From Methylobacterium sp. E-005 (GTDB lineage Bacteria > Pseudomonadota > Alphaproteobacteria > Rhizobiales > Beijerinckiaceae), in the NCBI RefSeq assembly GCF_022829725.1, contig NZ_JAKSYG010000093.1, positions 1 through 64,000 on the forward strand: a stretch of DNA of 64,000 nt. The letters are read 5' to 3'. The notes under the pieces are model-generated. The model saw only the letters and a list, made by a program, of their open reading frames with translations. It was not told the origin of the DNA and did not search any database. This document shows positions 7,738-16,466 of this stretch, piece by piece. Position 1 is the stretch's first letter; every line of letters starts with the position of its first letter. The position numbers and the translations under genes are program-made.

Positions 7738-8130
7738 TCACGAGCGTGCGCCCTTCTTGGCGAACTCCCAAACCGGAATGCCCCAGACCTGACCGGGCTT
7801 GGTCCGGTAGCCCGAGCCTCGATCAAACACGACCCGTGTCGGCTCGACCGCCAGGGCCCTGCTGCCGGAGACCATCAGCACGCCGCAGTAATCCACCCGC
7901 AGGGTCCCGTGCTCGGGGTGAAGCGCGAACAGCTCAGCCGCGGTCCACCCGAGCGTGTGCGCCTCGGTTCCCAGCCGATCACAGAAGTCGAGGGCTGCTT
8001 CGCGCATCGGGGCCCACCGTGACGGGGCGAGATACCGGCAGGGCGAGGCGTGGGGGGACAGATCCTCGATCGCACTGCGCCACAGGGCGGCGGCTTGAGG
8101 GAGCATGGTGGGCGCGAAATCGAGGGCCAT
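7738..8130 (-). CDS. Conserved hypothetical protein, 130 aa (intact relative of the pseudogene at 2302-2671)
   Basis: Starts MALDFAPTMLPQAAALWRSA and ends PVWEFAKKGARS. Conserved-looking blocks include RYLAPSRWAPMREAALDF, GTEAHTLGWTAAELFALHPEHG, and VVFDRGSGYRTKPGQVWG. No named domain; the ordered helices followed by a beta-rich C-terminal half suggest a small cytosolic protein. Duplication plus decay of the other copy suggests mobility or loose selection. Confidence 0.65.
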   Translation of the reverse strand: MALDFAPTMLPQAAALWRSAIEDLSPHASPCRYLAPSRWAPMREAALDFCDRLGTEAHTLGWTAAELFALHPEHGTLRVDYCGVLMVSGSRALAVEPTRVVFDRGSGYRTKPGQVWGIPVWEFAKKGARS

Positions 8131-8445
8131 GTGGCCGAGCTACGGCAGGCGCGGTGCGGTGACCATGCGGCCAGAAGCGGTCTTGCCCAACATGGGTTAG
8201 GGCGGCTCGCATACAGCCCTTGGTGCCCTGGTTTAAGGCTGAGGTGCCCGTGAAGAAGTGGGACGACCTTTCCGGGGACCGGACTGAGCAGGAGCGCTAC
8301 GACGAGACCCGCGGCCTTCCGCGGCGCCGATCCACTTGCTCAGCCCCGCCCCGATCTGCTCGCGGGGCGGGGAACGGCGGATCTCACCGGCGTAAGAGCC
8401 GCGCGGATACGCGACGTGGCTCCGGGGTAGGAGGGCCGGCGGCGG
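8131..8445. repeat. Gene-poor gap with intergenic hairpin repeat copy 2 (8327-8421)
   Basis: The repeat has the stem GCCCCGCC-CCGATCTGCTC-GCGGGGCGGGG and the same downstream flank (GGATCTCACCGGCGTAAGAG ... ACGCGACGTGGC) as 5158-5256. A short frame starting GTG near 8247 (MPVKKWDDLSGDRTEQERY) runs into the repeat and may be a truncated gene; it is not called. Confidence 0.5.
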
Positions 8446-8688
8446 TTAGCGCGGCGTGCCGATACCAGCACCGTCATCGTTCCAGACCGGGCCCACTGGT
8501 GGAAGCGGCGCGATCGGCAGGCTTGAGACCAGCAACGCGATCATGGCGGCGCGAGAGCTCAGCATGATGGCCGGCGGTTCGCCGGTGAGGGTTCGCCAAG
8601 CCGCGACGAAGGCTTCGGCGGGCATGGCGGCGAGCGTATCGCTTGTGGGGATGGGGTAGTCCGCAGTGCCAGGCGTGGGCGTGTCCAT
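8446..8688 (-). CDS. Hypothetical protein, 80 aa
   Basis: The ATG at 8688 gives MDTPTPGTADYPIPTSDTLA; the body is AFVAAWRTLTGEPPAIMLSS and ends DDGAGIGTPR, with one hydrophobic stretch (AAMIALLVSSLPIAPLPPVG) that may be membrane-associated. The longer frame to 8859 is unlikely. No family recognised. Confidence 0.5.
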   Translation of the reverse strand: MDTPTPGTADYPIPTSDTLAAMPAEAFVAAWRTLTGEPPAIMLSSRAAMIALLVSSLPIAPLPPVGPVWNDDGAGIGTPR

Positions 8689-8767
8689 GCATCTCCAATG
8701 AACGCAGACTGCTTTCCGCCGGTACGCTTGCTCAGGAAGATGAATCATGTGTTCCACCGCCCGCACG

Positions 8768-8799
8768 AAAAAGCCCGCCGGGCTTGCGCCGGGCGGGCT
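8768..8799 (-). terminator. Hairpin with T-run (minus strand)
   Basis: AGCCCGCC...GGCGGGCT stem with TTTTT on the minus strand. No minus-strand gene is evident immediately to its right, so it may be a relic or serve antisense transcription of the broken integrase. Confidence 0.5.
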
Positions 8800-8879
8800 G
8801 AAGGTGGGTCTGCTTCGGGGGAAACGCAGAGATGAATTCTTAGCCAGCTTGCCCATCACCGCGCCACTCTGGCCGGAAC

Positions 8880-9950
8880 ATGGCGGCCCTGCACCCCCGG
8901 TCGATCACAACAGCGTCATACGTCTGGCGGCGCCCGGAGAAGGAGGTACGTCTGCGGGGCAAGCCGGCCTCGGCCGAAGTTCAAAAGGTCGACGAGGCCG
9001 CGCGCGACCGCGCACCCGCAGTCGGGTCCGCGGCAGGCAGACGGCCCGCGAAAAGCTCGTTCATCGACGTGTCGCAGCGCTACTGCGCGAGCCCGTCCTT
9101 CACGAGGCTCGATGCCTCGATGCGCAGCTGGCAGAAGCGGTACGTCCGCGATCTCCGCGACACGAGGGCCGAGACGCCGGCGTCCGCCAACACCCTGCTA
9201 AAGGCGCTGCGCGCCCTGTTCCCGTCGACAAGGAATGAGGACATCGTCGATGCGGATCCGACGCGCGACGTGAAGCGCCTCCGATACGTCTCCAAGGGGC
9301 ATCACACCGGGACGCTGGACGAGGTCGCGCAGTTCGAGCGCCGGTAAACGGTCTGCACGAAGCCGCATCTCGCCTTCGCGCTCGTGCTCTACACAGCCCG
9401 CCGGCGTGAGGACGCGCCGCGTCTCGGCCCGCAGCACATCCGCGACGGGCGCCCGCGTGTCACGCAGGCGAAGAACGAACATCGCGCCCCGGTCGCGATC
9501 GACGTACCGGTGTTTCCGGATCTGGCCGAGGCGATCGCCGCCCACCCCTCGTCGCCCCCGACGTTCCTCGTGACGGAGGACGGCAAGCCCTTCTCGGCGG
9601 CGGGACCCGGCAACCGGTTCCGGGAGTGGTGCGACCAGGGCGGGCTGCCGCCTTGCTCGGCGCACGGTCTGCGCAAGGCCACGGCCGCACGCTTGGCCGA
9701 ACGCGGATGCACCCCGCACGAAATCATGGCCGTGACGGGTCATCAGACGTTGGAACAGGTGGAGCGCTACACCCGGGAGGCTCAGCGTGCCGGGCTCGCC
9801 GACAGCGACTGGGAACGCTTTGAGTGGGGCCAGCGTGGTCACACCGGAAACGAGGGTTCAAGTCCCACTTCCGGCAAGGTACTGTCAGCTTTACGAAAAG
9901 CCGCGCCGGTGGCGCTCCCAAGGGGAATCGAACCCCTGTTTTCGCCGTGA
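8880..9950 (+). pseudogene. Tyrosine recombinase (phage-type integrase), interrupted
   Basis: The N-terminal part (RRPEKEVRLRGKPASAEV, ETPASANTLLKALRALF, DPTRDVKRLRYVSKGHHTGT) ends at a TAA (9345-9347). The same frame then continues TKPHLAFALVLYTARRREDAPRLG with the catalytic arginine, HGLRKATAARLAERG (HxxR), TGHQTLEQVERYT (GHxx and tyrosine). A stretch near SMRSWQKRYV also looks deleted. The 3' tail runs into tRNA-like sequence (GHTGNEGSSPTSGK), as expected next to an attachment site. Confidence 0.8.
9851..9876 (+). other. tRNA 3'-end-like fragment (possible att core)
   Basis: CGAGGGTTCAAGTCCCACTT plus CCGGCA reads as a T-arm (one mismatch in the stem) and acceptor 3' strand. There is no matching 5' half upstream. 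It abuts the broken integrase, so it may be its residual attachment site. Confidence 0.35.
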
Positions 9951-9986
9951 GAGGGCAAGGCCGATTGTCCAACGACGTCCAGGGGC
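9910..9986 (-). pseudogene. tRNA-Glu(CUC)-like sequence, degenerate; probable attachment-site remnant
   Basis: A 77-nt cloverleaf can be drawn: anticodon loop CTCTCAC (CUC) on stem TTGCC/GGCGA, T-arm AGGGG-TTCGATT-CCCCT, acceptor 3' strand TGGGAGC plus G and CCA. The 3' half looks like a normal tRNA-Glu. The 5' half is irregular: an acceptor C:A mismatch, 3 nt instead of 2 before the D-stem, and an odd D-arm. A good 3' half with a poor 5' half is what element integration at a tRNA leaves behind. Confidence 0.55.
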
Positions 9987-10054
9987 GTCCAGCTATCATA
10001 CTGATATTAGACTGATTTTTGACATTTTGACCCTTGGCTTGTCTGACTAGGTGT

Positions 10055-10094
10055 GACACAAACCGGGCACGTCGGCAGGACACAAACGGGACAC
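10055..10094 (+). repeat. Direct repeat before the intact integrase
   Basis: GACACAAACCGGGCAC (10055-10070) and GACACAAACGGGACAC (10079-10094) are 24 bp apart in register, just before the integrase ATG. They could be recombinase arm-type or autoregulatory sites. Confidence 0.45.
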
Positions 10095-10095
10095 C

Positions 10096-11289
10096 ATGCC
10101 TCGCAGCGCACGCGCCCCGAAGCTGGAGAATCGCAGCAGTCGGCTGAAGCTGCCGATAGCTCGCAAACCCGAGTTCGTCCGTGTCGCTCCGGGAACATCC
10201 TTGGGCTACCGACGCACCGCGACTGCCGGTTCCTGGGTGGTGCGAGTTGCCGATGGCAAAGGCGGTTCCTGGACGAAGCGGATTGGCGCTGCCGACGACC
10301 TATCCGATAGCGACGGCGAAGCCGTGCTTACTTTCTGGGAGGCGCAGGAAAAAGCGAAGGTCGTCGCACAGGGCGATTCGGATGACACGAAGCGCGGAAC
10401 GCCACTTACGGTCGAGCGTGCAGCCGAAGCCTACTTGGCCAGCCTGGAGGCCCGCAACAGCCGCACCGCCTACGATGCACGCCTGCGCCTGAGGCGGCTG
10501 CTCCTGCCTCGCTTTGGGGCTAACCGCATCGAGGATCTCACGCGCCGGCAATTGGAAGCTTGGCGCGACGGCCTCGTGCACAAGGATGGCGACGCGGAGC
10601 GGCGGCGACGCAGCCAGGACACCGCCAATCGTGTGCTGAGCATCGTCAAGGCGCTCCTCAACCACGCCGTTGGCGATCCAGCTAACAACCTCTCCGACGA
10701 CAATGCGTGGCGGCTAGTGCGGCCTTTCCAGGGTGTCGCTCGGGCTCGTGAAGTACACTTTACGGTCCCTGAGATGCTACGCCTTCTCGAGGCTGCCGAC
10801 GATACGCTTTTTAGGGATCTGCTTACGGCCGGCTTCCTGACAGGCGCGCGCTACGGAGAGCTCTGCGCATGCGAGGTTCGTCACTTCGATCTCGCTCGCG
10901 AGACGTTGCATGTGCCACGCGGTAAAACCGGACCTCGCACCGTCATCTTACAACCGGAAGCGGTGACATTCTTCGCTCGGATCGTCGGCAAACGCGGCAA
11001 AAGCGAACCACTGCTTGCGCGGCCTAATGGCCAAGGTTGGAAGCCCAGTGACCAACAACGGCCAATGGAGCAAGCCATCGCGAAGGCTGGACTACATCCT
11101 GAAGGCACCTTCTATGCTCTGCGCCACTCCTATATCTCACGCGCTATCGAAGCAGGGATGCCGCTCACGGTACTAGCCGAGAACTGCGGTACAAGCGTCC
11201 GTATGATTGAGAAAACCTACGCAAAGGTGCTCGCCGACAAGCGACGTGAGTTCATTGTGAAGGGAGCACCACGGCTGTTTACAGCATGA
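10096..11289 (+). CDS. Tyrosine recombinase/integrase, 397 aa
   Basis: Site-specific recombinase of the island. It has an N-terminal arm-binding-like region, a SAM-like core-binding segment (AAEAYLASLEARNSRTAYD) and a catalytic domain with Arg in TGARYGELCA, His343-x2-Arg in LRHSYISR, and nucleophile Tyr374 in EKTYAKV. The usual second histidine position is replaced by the ENCGTSVRMIEKTY variant. Length is normal and the frame is intact. It lies 110 bp from the tRNA-Glu-like sequence and heads the AT-rich cargo, so it is the best candidate for the enzyme that moved this region. Confidence 0.88.
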   Translation: MPRSARAPKLENRSSRLKLPIARKPEFVRVAPGTSLGYRRTATAGSWVVRVADGKGGSWTKRIGAADDLSDSDGEAVLTFWEAQEKAKVVAQGDSDDTKRGTPLTVERAAEAYLASLEARNSRTAYDARLRLRRLLLPRFGANRIEDLTRRQLEAWRDGLVHKDGDAERRRRSQDTANRVLSIVKALLNHAVGDPANNLSDDNAWRLVRPFQGVARAREVHFTVPEMLRLLEAADDTLFRDLLTAGFLTGARYGELCACEVRHFDLARETLHVPRGKTGPRTVILQPEAVTFFARIVGKRGKSEPLLARPNGQGWKPSDQQRPMEQAIAKAGLHPEGTFYALRHSYISRAIEAGMPLTVLAENCGTSVRMIEKTYAKVLADKRREFIVKGAPRLFTA

Positions 11290-11325
11290 TCTAATTTTTA
11301 CAACTTCGAAATTAACTCAGTTATG

Positions 11326-12306
11326 TTAAGCCGCCGGGCTGTCTCCAAGGAGATTTACGATGTGATCAATTTTTTGTGACACTTCTTCGGATTGAATATA
11401 CGTATTTGCTAAATCAAATAACGCAGAGATGTTTTCAGGACTCGCGTCATCTAGATCCTCGTTGACCTCACTGAGATCTACTTGTAACCTCACATAATTA
11501 CTGGTGGTTACAATTTGTCTTGCTGTTAAATGGGCCACCTCTGAGGCGCCGTCAAAGAGCACATCAATGATAGGCTTAGCCCATCTCAAAGATCCCCAGG
11601 TTCGTGCATCTTCCGCAGATATTTTCCTCATCAAATTTCCCGTGCCTAAAGAAATTAGAACTATTTTATCTTCCCGTTGTAGATCTCTGATACTCTCTTT
11701 ATTTCTTATCCGCACAGCTTCTGCAACAGCCATCATCGCTGGGTTATTGCAAAATACGCCGCCATCTATCAACGGACGGGTTATGCCGCCAGACTTCAAA
11801 ATGTGTGCGGGAAAGTACGATGGAGCGGAGCACGATGCCTTGCACGCTTCCCAAAATGGTATGCTTGTGCCGTCCCCTTCGTAAGATTTCATCAGATAGA
11901 TTTGTCGATGAAATACGTCGTATGACGAGATTAAAAGCCGGGTTTTTGCATCACTCAGAACGCCAGTTAAACCAAAAAGTTTTTGTAGAGAGTCTGAAAG
12001 ATTATCTTCAGTATAAGCAGGCGCAAAACTCAAAGCATCCATCCATTTGAACGGTCTTCTTTGTGTCGTTCCTGGTGGAAAAATCTTTGGCCCTAACTTT
12101 TTATAAAAATCAACAGATGAATTGATGTCGGTGCCCATTGCTGCAACAGAGGCAATCAGAGATCCAGTGGAAGTTCCTGCAATAAGATCGAATTTCTCAT
12201 CTATACCGCTCGAACCGAGCCTTTCTGCTATTTTTGCAAGGAACACGGCGGGGATAATGCCTCTGATACCACCACCATCAATTGCCAATATCCGAAAGGT
12301 CGCCAT
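11326..12306 (-). CDS. Patatin-like phospholipase, CapV-type, stand-alone
   Basis: 326 aa from the ATG at 12306 (AGAGGC upstream); a further in-frame start at 12441 is unlikely. The patatin fold is clear: oxyanion loop DGGGIRG (10-16), nucleophile Ser46 in GTSTG, and Asp181 in DGG, forming the Ser/Asp dyad that hydrolyses phospholipid acyl chains. No signal peptide, so cytosolic. In CBASS, such enzymes are effectors opened by cyclic nucleotides made by a neighbouring CD-NTase; no such cyclase is adjacent. It is AT-rich and sits in the integrase island, which suggests a defence gene, but its trigger is unknown. Confidence 0.85.
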   Translation of the reverse strand: MATFRILAIDGGGIRGIIPAVFLAKIAERLGSSGIDEKFDLIAGTSTGSLIASVAAMGTDINSSVDFYKKLGPKIFPPGTTQRRPFKWMDALSFAPAYTEDNLSDSLQKLFGLTGVLSDAKTRLLISSYDVFHRQIYLMKSYEGDGTSIPFWEACKASCSAPSYFPAHILKSGGITRPLIDGGVFCNNPAMMAVAEAVRIRNKESIRDLQREDKIVLISLGTGNLMRKISAEDARTWGSLRWAKPIIDVLFDGASEVAHLTARQIVTTSNYVRLQVDLSEVNEDLDDASPENISALFDLANTYIQSEEVSQKIDHIVNLLGDSPAA

Positions 12307-12730
12307 TTTGCCTCTGAAGTGTGACCGAGAAACAAAGCTAAAAGCATACTGAATGCTACCGGTTAATCCTGTCAATTGTCTTTTTCCGCGGTTACGCTGC
12401 CTGTCCTTCCGTGAGATCGTATCAATTGGCCGTGTTTTCAATGATATTTCAGATACATAAAATGAAAGGAAATATGTGTTATATGATTCTATAATATAAA
12501 ACGCATGTGTATCTAGTACAAATGACTACTGACGCATAAACGCCTGTTATTTTTATCTCATATTATAGGTTTGTTGTTTATTTCACCAATGTCAATCAAT
12601 GCTGATGTAATCGTCTTCGTGCCATATCGACGTTGCGGCTAACGAAGGCGTTGTATTAGGAGATTGACGGCCAGATCGTCATGCATGCGCATTGGGTCAA
12701 CGCCGCTTGTTGCCTTAGTCGTCAACGAGC
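12307..12730. other. AT-rich gap upstream of the patatin gene
   Basis: The stretch around 12440-12600 is very AT-rich and probably holds the patatin promoter. From about 12600 base composition returns to high GC and leads into the helicase remnant. No gene is supported. Confidence 0.4.
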
Positions 12731-13389
12731 GGCGCAGGCGGCGGCTTCCGCCTGATCAAAATTTACGAATCCGAGCCGGGTGTTGCGACGCTGATCGAGG
12801 TGATGACTCGACACATCGCAGCCCGCTATGGCCTTAATCCCGTGCGTAATGTCCAGGTGCTTACCTCGATGCAGCACGGCGTTCTAGGCGCGAGGAACCT
12901 CAAATATGAGGTCTAGGCCGTGCTGAACCAGAACCCCGCCACACCAGTCGAGCGCTTTGGCTGGCGTTTCTCGCCGGGCGACCGAGTGATGGCAAGCCAA
13001 AACGACTGCGCCCGAGAGGTCTTCAACGGCGACCTCGGCACGGTGTTACGCATCACGAGGAGGAAGGCGCGGTCGTCGTGACGTTCGAGGGGCGAGAGGT
13101 TGTGTATCCCTACGGCGAACTCGACACCCTCGTGCCGGCCTACGTCACGACGATCCACAAATCGCAGGGCTCGGAATACCCGGCAGTCGTCATCCCGCTC
13201 ACCACTGGGCATTGGACCATGTTGGCCCGCAACCTCCTCTACACAGGGGTCACGCGGGGCAAGCGGCTGGTGGTGGTCATTGGGCAGCGCAAAGCCATCG
13301 GCATCGCAGTTCGCGGTGGGAACATGAAGCCTCGCTGGACCAAGCTTGTGCAATGGCTGAGAATGTCGCAATCGGCGGATGGCTCTTAG
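12731..13389 (+). pseudogene. RecD2-like SF1B helicase, C-terminal remnant
   Basis: The preserved segments are in helicase order: GGGFRLIKIYESEPGVATLI, ARYGLNPVRNVQVLTSMQHG, GWRFSPGDRVMASQND, VFNGDLGTVLRI, then TIHKSQGSEYPAVVIPL and LYTGVTRGKRLVVVIGQ (UvrD_C_2-type motifs). A TAG after NLKYEV (about 12915) and a frameshift near 13065 break it, and the ATPase N-terminal half is missing. High GC, unlike the flanking AT-rich genes. Confidence 0.75.
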
Positions 13390-13408
13390 ACGGGAAGGAG
13401 CTGTGCCG

Positions 13409-14299
13409 ATGCCGATCAGCAGAATGGACCTCTTGGACGCGGGCTCGCGGGAAGCTCTAGTCAATCGCATCCTACAGGCCGAGCCGAACCTTTCGGTGCC
13501 CGTGCCGATCCAGGAGCTGTGCGCGCGACCCGGCATCCTCCGGATCGAATACCTAGACACCGACAAGTTCGAGGGCGGCCTCGTTACCGACGCGAAGCGA
13601 TACGACGGAGTCATCCTCGCCAAACGCGGGGGCGAACCGCGTCGCCGCTTCACCATCGCGTACGAACTCGGCTAATTCCTGATGGCACACCATGTTCCGG
13701 ATCAGCCCGGCCGGTTCCTTTGCAAGAGTTCTGACCTATTGCGCTTCACGGCCAAGGCGGGCGACCAACGGCAGCTCAGGGAGGTGGAGGCTAATCGCTT
13801 CGCCGCTCTCGTGCTGATGCACCCGCACCTGCTGCGAGCCGCCATGGCGGCTTTTCGCGAGCCCGATCTGCAGCATGTTCTTGTGCTCGCACGCGACTTC
13901 GCGGTCGGCAAGGAGGCGGCGGCTCGGGCCTACGTGCAATACCATCCTGAGCGGATCGCCATCGTCGTGGCGGGCAACGGCCGGGTGCAGCGGTGCTACC
14001 GCAGCCTCTCCTGCCCGGCCATCGTCTGCGCCGTCGGAAGCCCGGTCCCGGAGCAATCGCTCTATCACAGCGGTTCGCACCGGCCGAGCATCGCGAGCGA
14101 CATCGGCGCGTGCAGTCCCGATCTCTGGATTGATGTGAAGCGCGACCTCCGCGCGCCGGCCCTATACGAGCAGGTGTACCTCCTGCCGAACGGCTTTGCG
14201 ATGATCCTGCTGCGTCCGGAACCCGTCCCGGAGGAGAGCGCGGAGGAGCGCAGGCTTGAAGAGGGCTGGCGTCACCGCTTTCACTCGGGGAGACTGTAG
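13409..14299 (+). pseudogene. ImmA/IrrE-family metallopeptidase, stopped inside its active site
   Basis: The frame MPISRMDLLDAGSREALVNR runs to RRRFTIAYELG and stops at TAA (13673-13675). The same frame resumes with FLMAHHVPDQPGRFLC and continues to 14299. The family has HELGH-F at this point: the first His is Tyr and the second His codon has become the stop. The downstream half (EANRFAALVLMHPHLL) keeps the family pattern. These proteases normally cleave repressors in mobile elements. It directly follows the RecD-like remnant and probably belonged to the same old element. Confidence 0.75.
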
Positions 14300-14448
14300 G
14301 CAAGACTCAGCTCTGACGGCCATAGCTGTGCGTGCCGTCTCCTCGCGAGAGGTGCCTGAACGCGCAAACGCTGGCAGAGATTGAAGCGGCACCGAGCGAC
14401 ATTTAAGGTAGCCGAAAAGCCAGCTTTTGGAGCCGTCACGGTGAGCCC

Positions 14449-15024
14449 ATGTCGAGTAGCTTCTTTTTTCAACAAGCCGAAAAGACCTCACTGAACCGAG
14501 AGATTATCGATGCGGTCGAAGCGTGGGCTAATGAAACTCGTACACAAGCGTATGTCATCGACCGGCCATTAGGCGATGAGAGGTATGAATACAAACACTC
14601 CGGCTGCATTGTTATACTTATTCCTGGCCGGAAACTTTCGTTTATTGATTTTTCTGGCGATAGTGAAAGTTTTGAGGATTTTATCGAGGACTTCATTGAA
14701 GATCTTGGATCAATATCTGACAAGTATCGCTACAAAGATGCAATTGGCCGACCAAGGAGGTGGCGTGAACAGCTTGTTGTCTCGTTCGACAATGGCATCA
14801 GCACCAATCTTGCGTCTTTGCTTGAGAAAAATGACTTAACCGATCCGGGTCGGAGACGAGTTGCTGAACTTTTAGTCTCACTATTGACCGGCAGCATAAA
14901 CGACATTCAAAAGGTAAGGGCAGATCTCCCGCAAAGCTTATTGGAAAAGGTCAAGCGTAAAATATTACTATTTGATGGCGATCAAACGCGATTTATTTAT
15001 CAAACATCGAAAATAAAACGGTGA
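14449..15024 (+). CDS. Unknown N-domain protein, 191 aa, coupled to the SF1 helicase
   Basis: AT-rich gene opening the three-gene unit. Starts MSSSFFFQQAEKTSLNREII. A beta-strand-rich segment (GCIVILIPGRKLSFIDFSGD), an acidic stretch (SFEDFIEDFIEDLGSISDKY), then GRPRRWREQLVV and helices; ends TRFIYQTSKIKR. No catalytic motif recognised. Its stop overlaps the helicase GTG by 4 bases, and the helicase begins almost directly at its Walker A. The two may therefore be one ancestral protein split by a single-base loss in CGGTGAAT: an extra G would give KR-VNIQGLSGTGKTE in one frame. Confidence 0.7.
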   Translation: MSSSFFFQQAEKTSLNREIIDAVEAWANETRTQAYVIDRPLGDERYEYKHSGCIVILIPGRKLSFIDFSGDSESFEDFIEDFIEDLGSISDKYRYKDAIGRPRRWREQLVVSFDNGISTNLASLLEKNDLTDPGRRRVAELLVSLLTGSINDIQKVRADLPQSLLEKVKRKILLFDGDQTRFIYQTSKIKR

Positions 15025-16466
15025 ATATCCAGGGCCTTTCTGGCACTGGCAAAACCGAGCTATTGCTCCACAAACTCAAAGATATTTATATAAAACATTC
15101 AGAGTCGCGAATTGCTTTCACGTGTCACAACCGCATCCTCGCGGATAATCTAAAGCGACGTATACCTGAGTTTTTCAATTTTATGAAGGTTGAGCAGCAA
15201 ATCGCATGGAATGAGCGTCTCTGGTGTATGCACGCTTGGGGTTCCTATTCGGACACGAATTCGGGGACTTATAGATATATCTGCGATTTCTATAGCCTAA
15301 CCTTCCGCCGTTTTGGGCCAACGTCGCCCTTTGACGCTGTTTGCAAGGAAGCAGTTGAGCAAATACGGCTGAAATCAGTGAACGAGTACGCTTTCGACTA
15401 TGTTTTGATTGATGAAAGTCAGGATTTTCCACAATCGTTCATTGAGCTTTGCCAGCTGGTGACGCGACAAGTTGTGTACGTTGCAGGAGATATATTTCAA
15501 AGTATCTTTGATGAAAGAATCACGCCGACTATATCTCCAGATTTTCTGCTGAGTAAATGCTATCGTACGGATCCGAAAACGTTGATGTTTTCCCACGCGC
15601 TTGGAATGGGGCTTTTCGAGCCTCGCAAGCTGCGCTGGCTCGACGATGCTGAATGGATGACTTGTGGTTATATTGTTGAAAAATCTAGTGATTTCAGTTT
15701 CTACCGTTTGAAGCGGGAGCCTCTACGACGGTTCGAAGACATTGATGAGGCAAACCTAGATTGTGTAAACATCACACAATCCAACGATGCAGTAGGAACA
15801 ATTATCCAGACGATTGACCTCATTAGAACCTCGAATCCGACTATCGAACCCGATGATATCGGAATCATCCTTCTTGACAGCGCCAATAGTAGCTACGTTC
15901 TCGCGGACCGGTTGGAACAAATTATACCGCAACATTTTGGTTGGCAGGTAAATAAGGCTTATGAGTCCAAAAGCAAATTGAAAAGCCATCTCTTCATTAG
16001 CAACAAAAATAATGTTAAGGGCTTGGAGTTTCCGTTCGTAATCTGCGTTACTAGTGCCATAAGAGATACTTACTCCTATAGAAACGCGATTTATATGACG
16101 CTCACCCGATCCTTTCTCAAGTCGTATCTCATTTTATCAGATCGTCAGGACGGTACTGTACTGAAGCAGATCAAAGACGGCTTGGAGGTCATAAACAACT
16201 TTGGGTACATAGAGGTACAGCCGCCGACGGCAGAAGAAAGTGCTCTTATTCGCACTACCATCGAGCACGCCTCCGCGAAGGAGTCATACTTCGACTTCCT
16301 GGAGTCGATTTTCGACAAGATCGGAGTGGCTTCCACGGCTCGTGAGAAGCTTAGATCGGCAGTAACAACGATGCTTGGTGAAGAATTTGACGCCGATTTG
16401 GTGCGTGAAGTCGTGTCATCTAATTACAGCGCCATACTGCGGAGTTCAAAAAGTGAAGAAATTTGA
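15021..16466 (+). CDS. UvrD/Rep-type SF1 helicase (nucleotide-driven), 481 aa
   Basis: GTG start within the previous stop. Walker A GLSGTGKT (5-12), Walker B LIDESQD (129-135), motif III-like YVAGDIFQSIF, an arginine motif (CYRTDPKTL), then motif V-like NNVKGLEFPFVICV and motif VI-like MTLTRS. It has no N-terminal nuclease and no UvrD accessory domains of normal size, and the ATP site lies at residue 5, which is unusual. The gene is AT-rich and overlaps the next gene by 14 bases. GajB of Gabija is a comparable small UvrD-like defence helicase, but no GajA/OLD partner is present. Confidence 0.8.
   Translation: MNIQGLSGTGKTELLLHKLKDIYIKHSESRIAFTCHNRILADNLKRRIPEFFNFMKVEQQIAWNERLWCMHAWGSYSDTNSGTYRYICDFYSLTFRRFGPTSPFDAVCKEAVEQIRLKSVNEYAFDYVLIDESQDFPQSFIELCQLVTRQVVYVAGDIFQSIFDERITPTISPDFLLSKCYRTDPKTLMFSHALGMGLFEPRKLRWLDDAEWMTCGYIVEKSSDFSFYRLKREPLRRFEDIDEANLDCVNITQSNDAVGTIIQTIDLIRTSNPTIEPDDIGIILLDSANSSYVLADRLEQIIPQHFGWQVNKAYESKSKLKSHLFISNKNNVKGLEFPFVICVTSAIRDTYSYRNAIYMTLTRSFLKSYLILSDRQDGTVLKQIKDGLEVINNFGYIEVQPPTAEESALIRTTIEHASAKESYFDFLESIFDKIGVASTAREKLRSAVTTMLGEEFDADLVREVVSSNYSAILRSSKSEEI

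Noticed and set aside
14990..15030. Programmed -1 frameshift joining the two helicase-operon genes
   Set aside because: No X-XXY-YYZ slippery heptamer in the right frame; a one-base loss or simple overlap explains it better.
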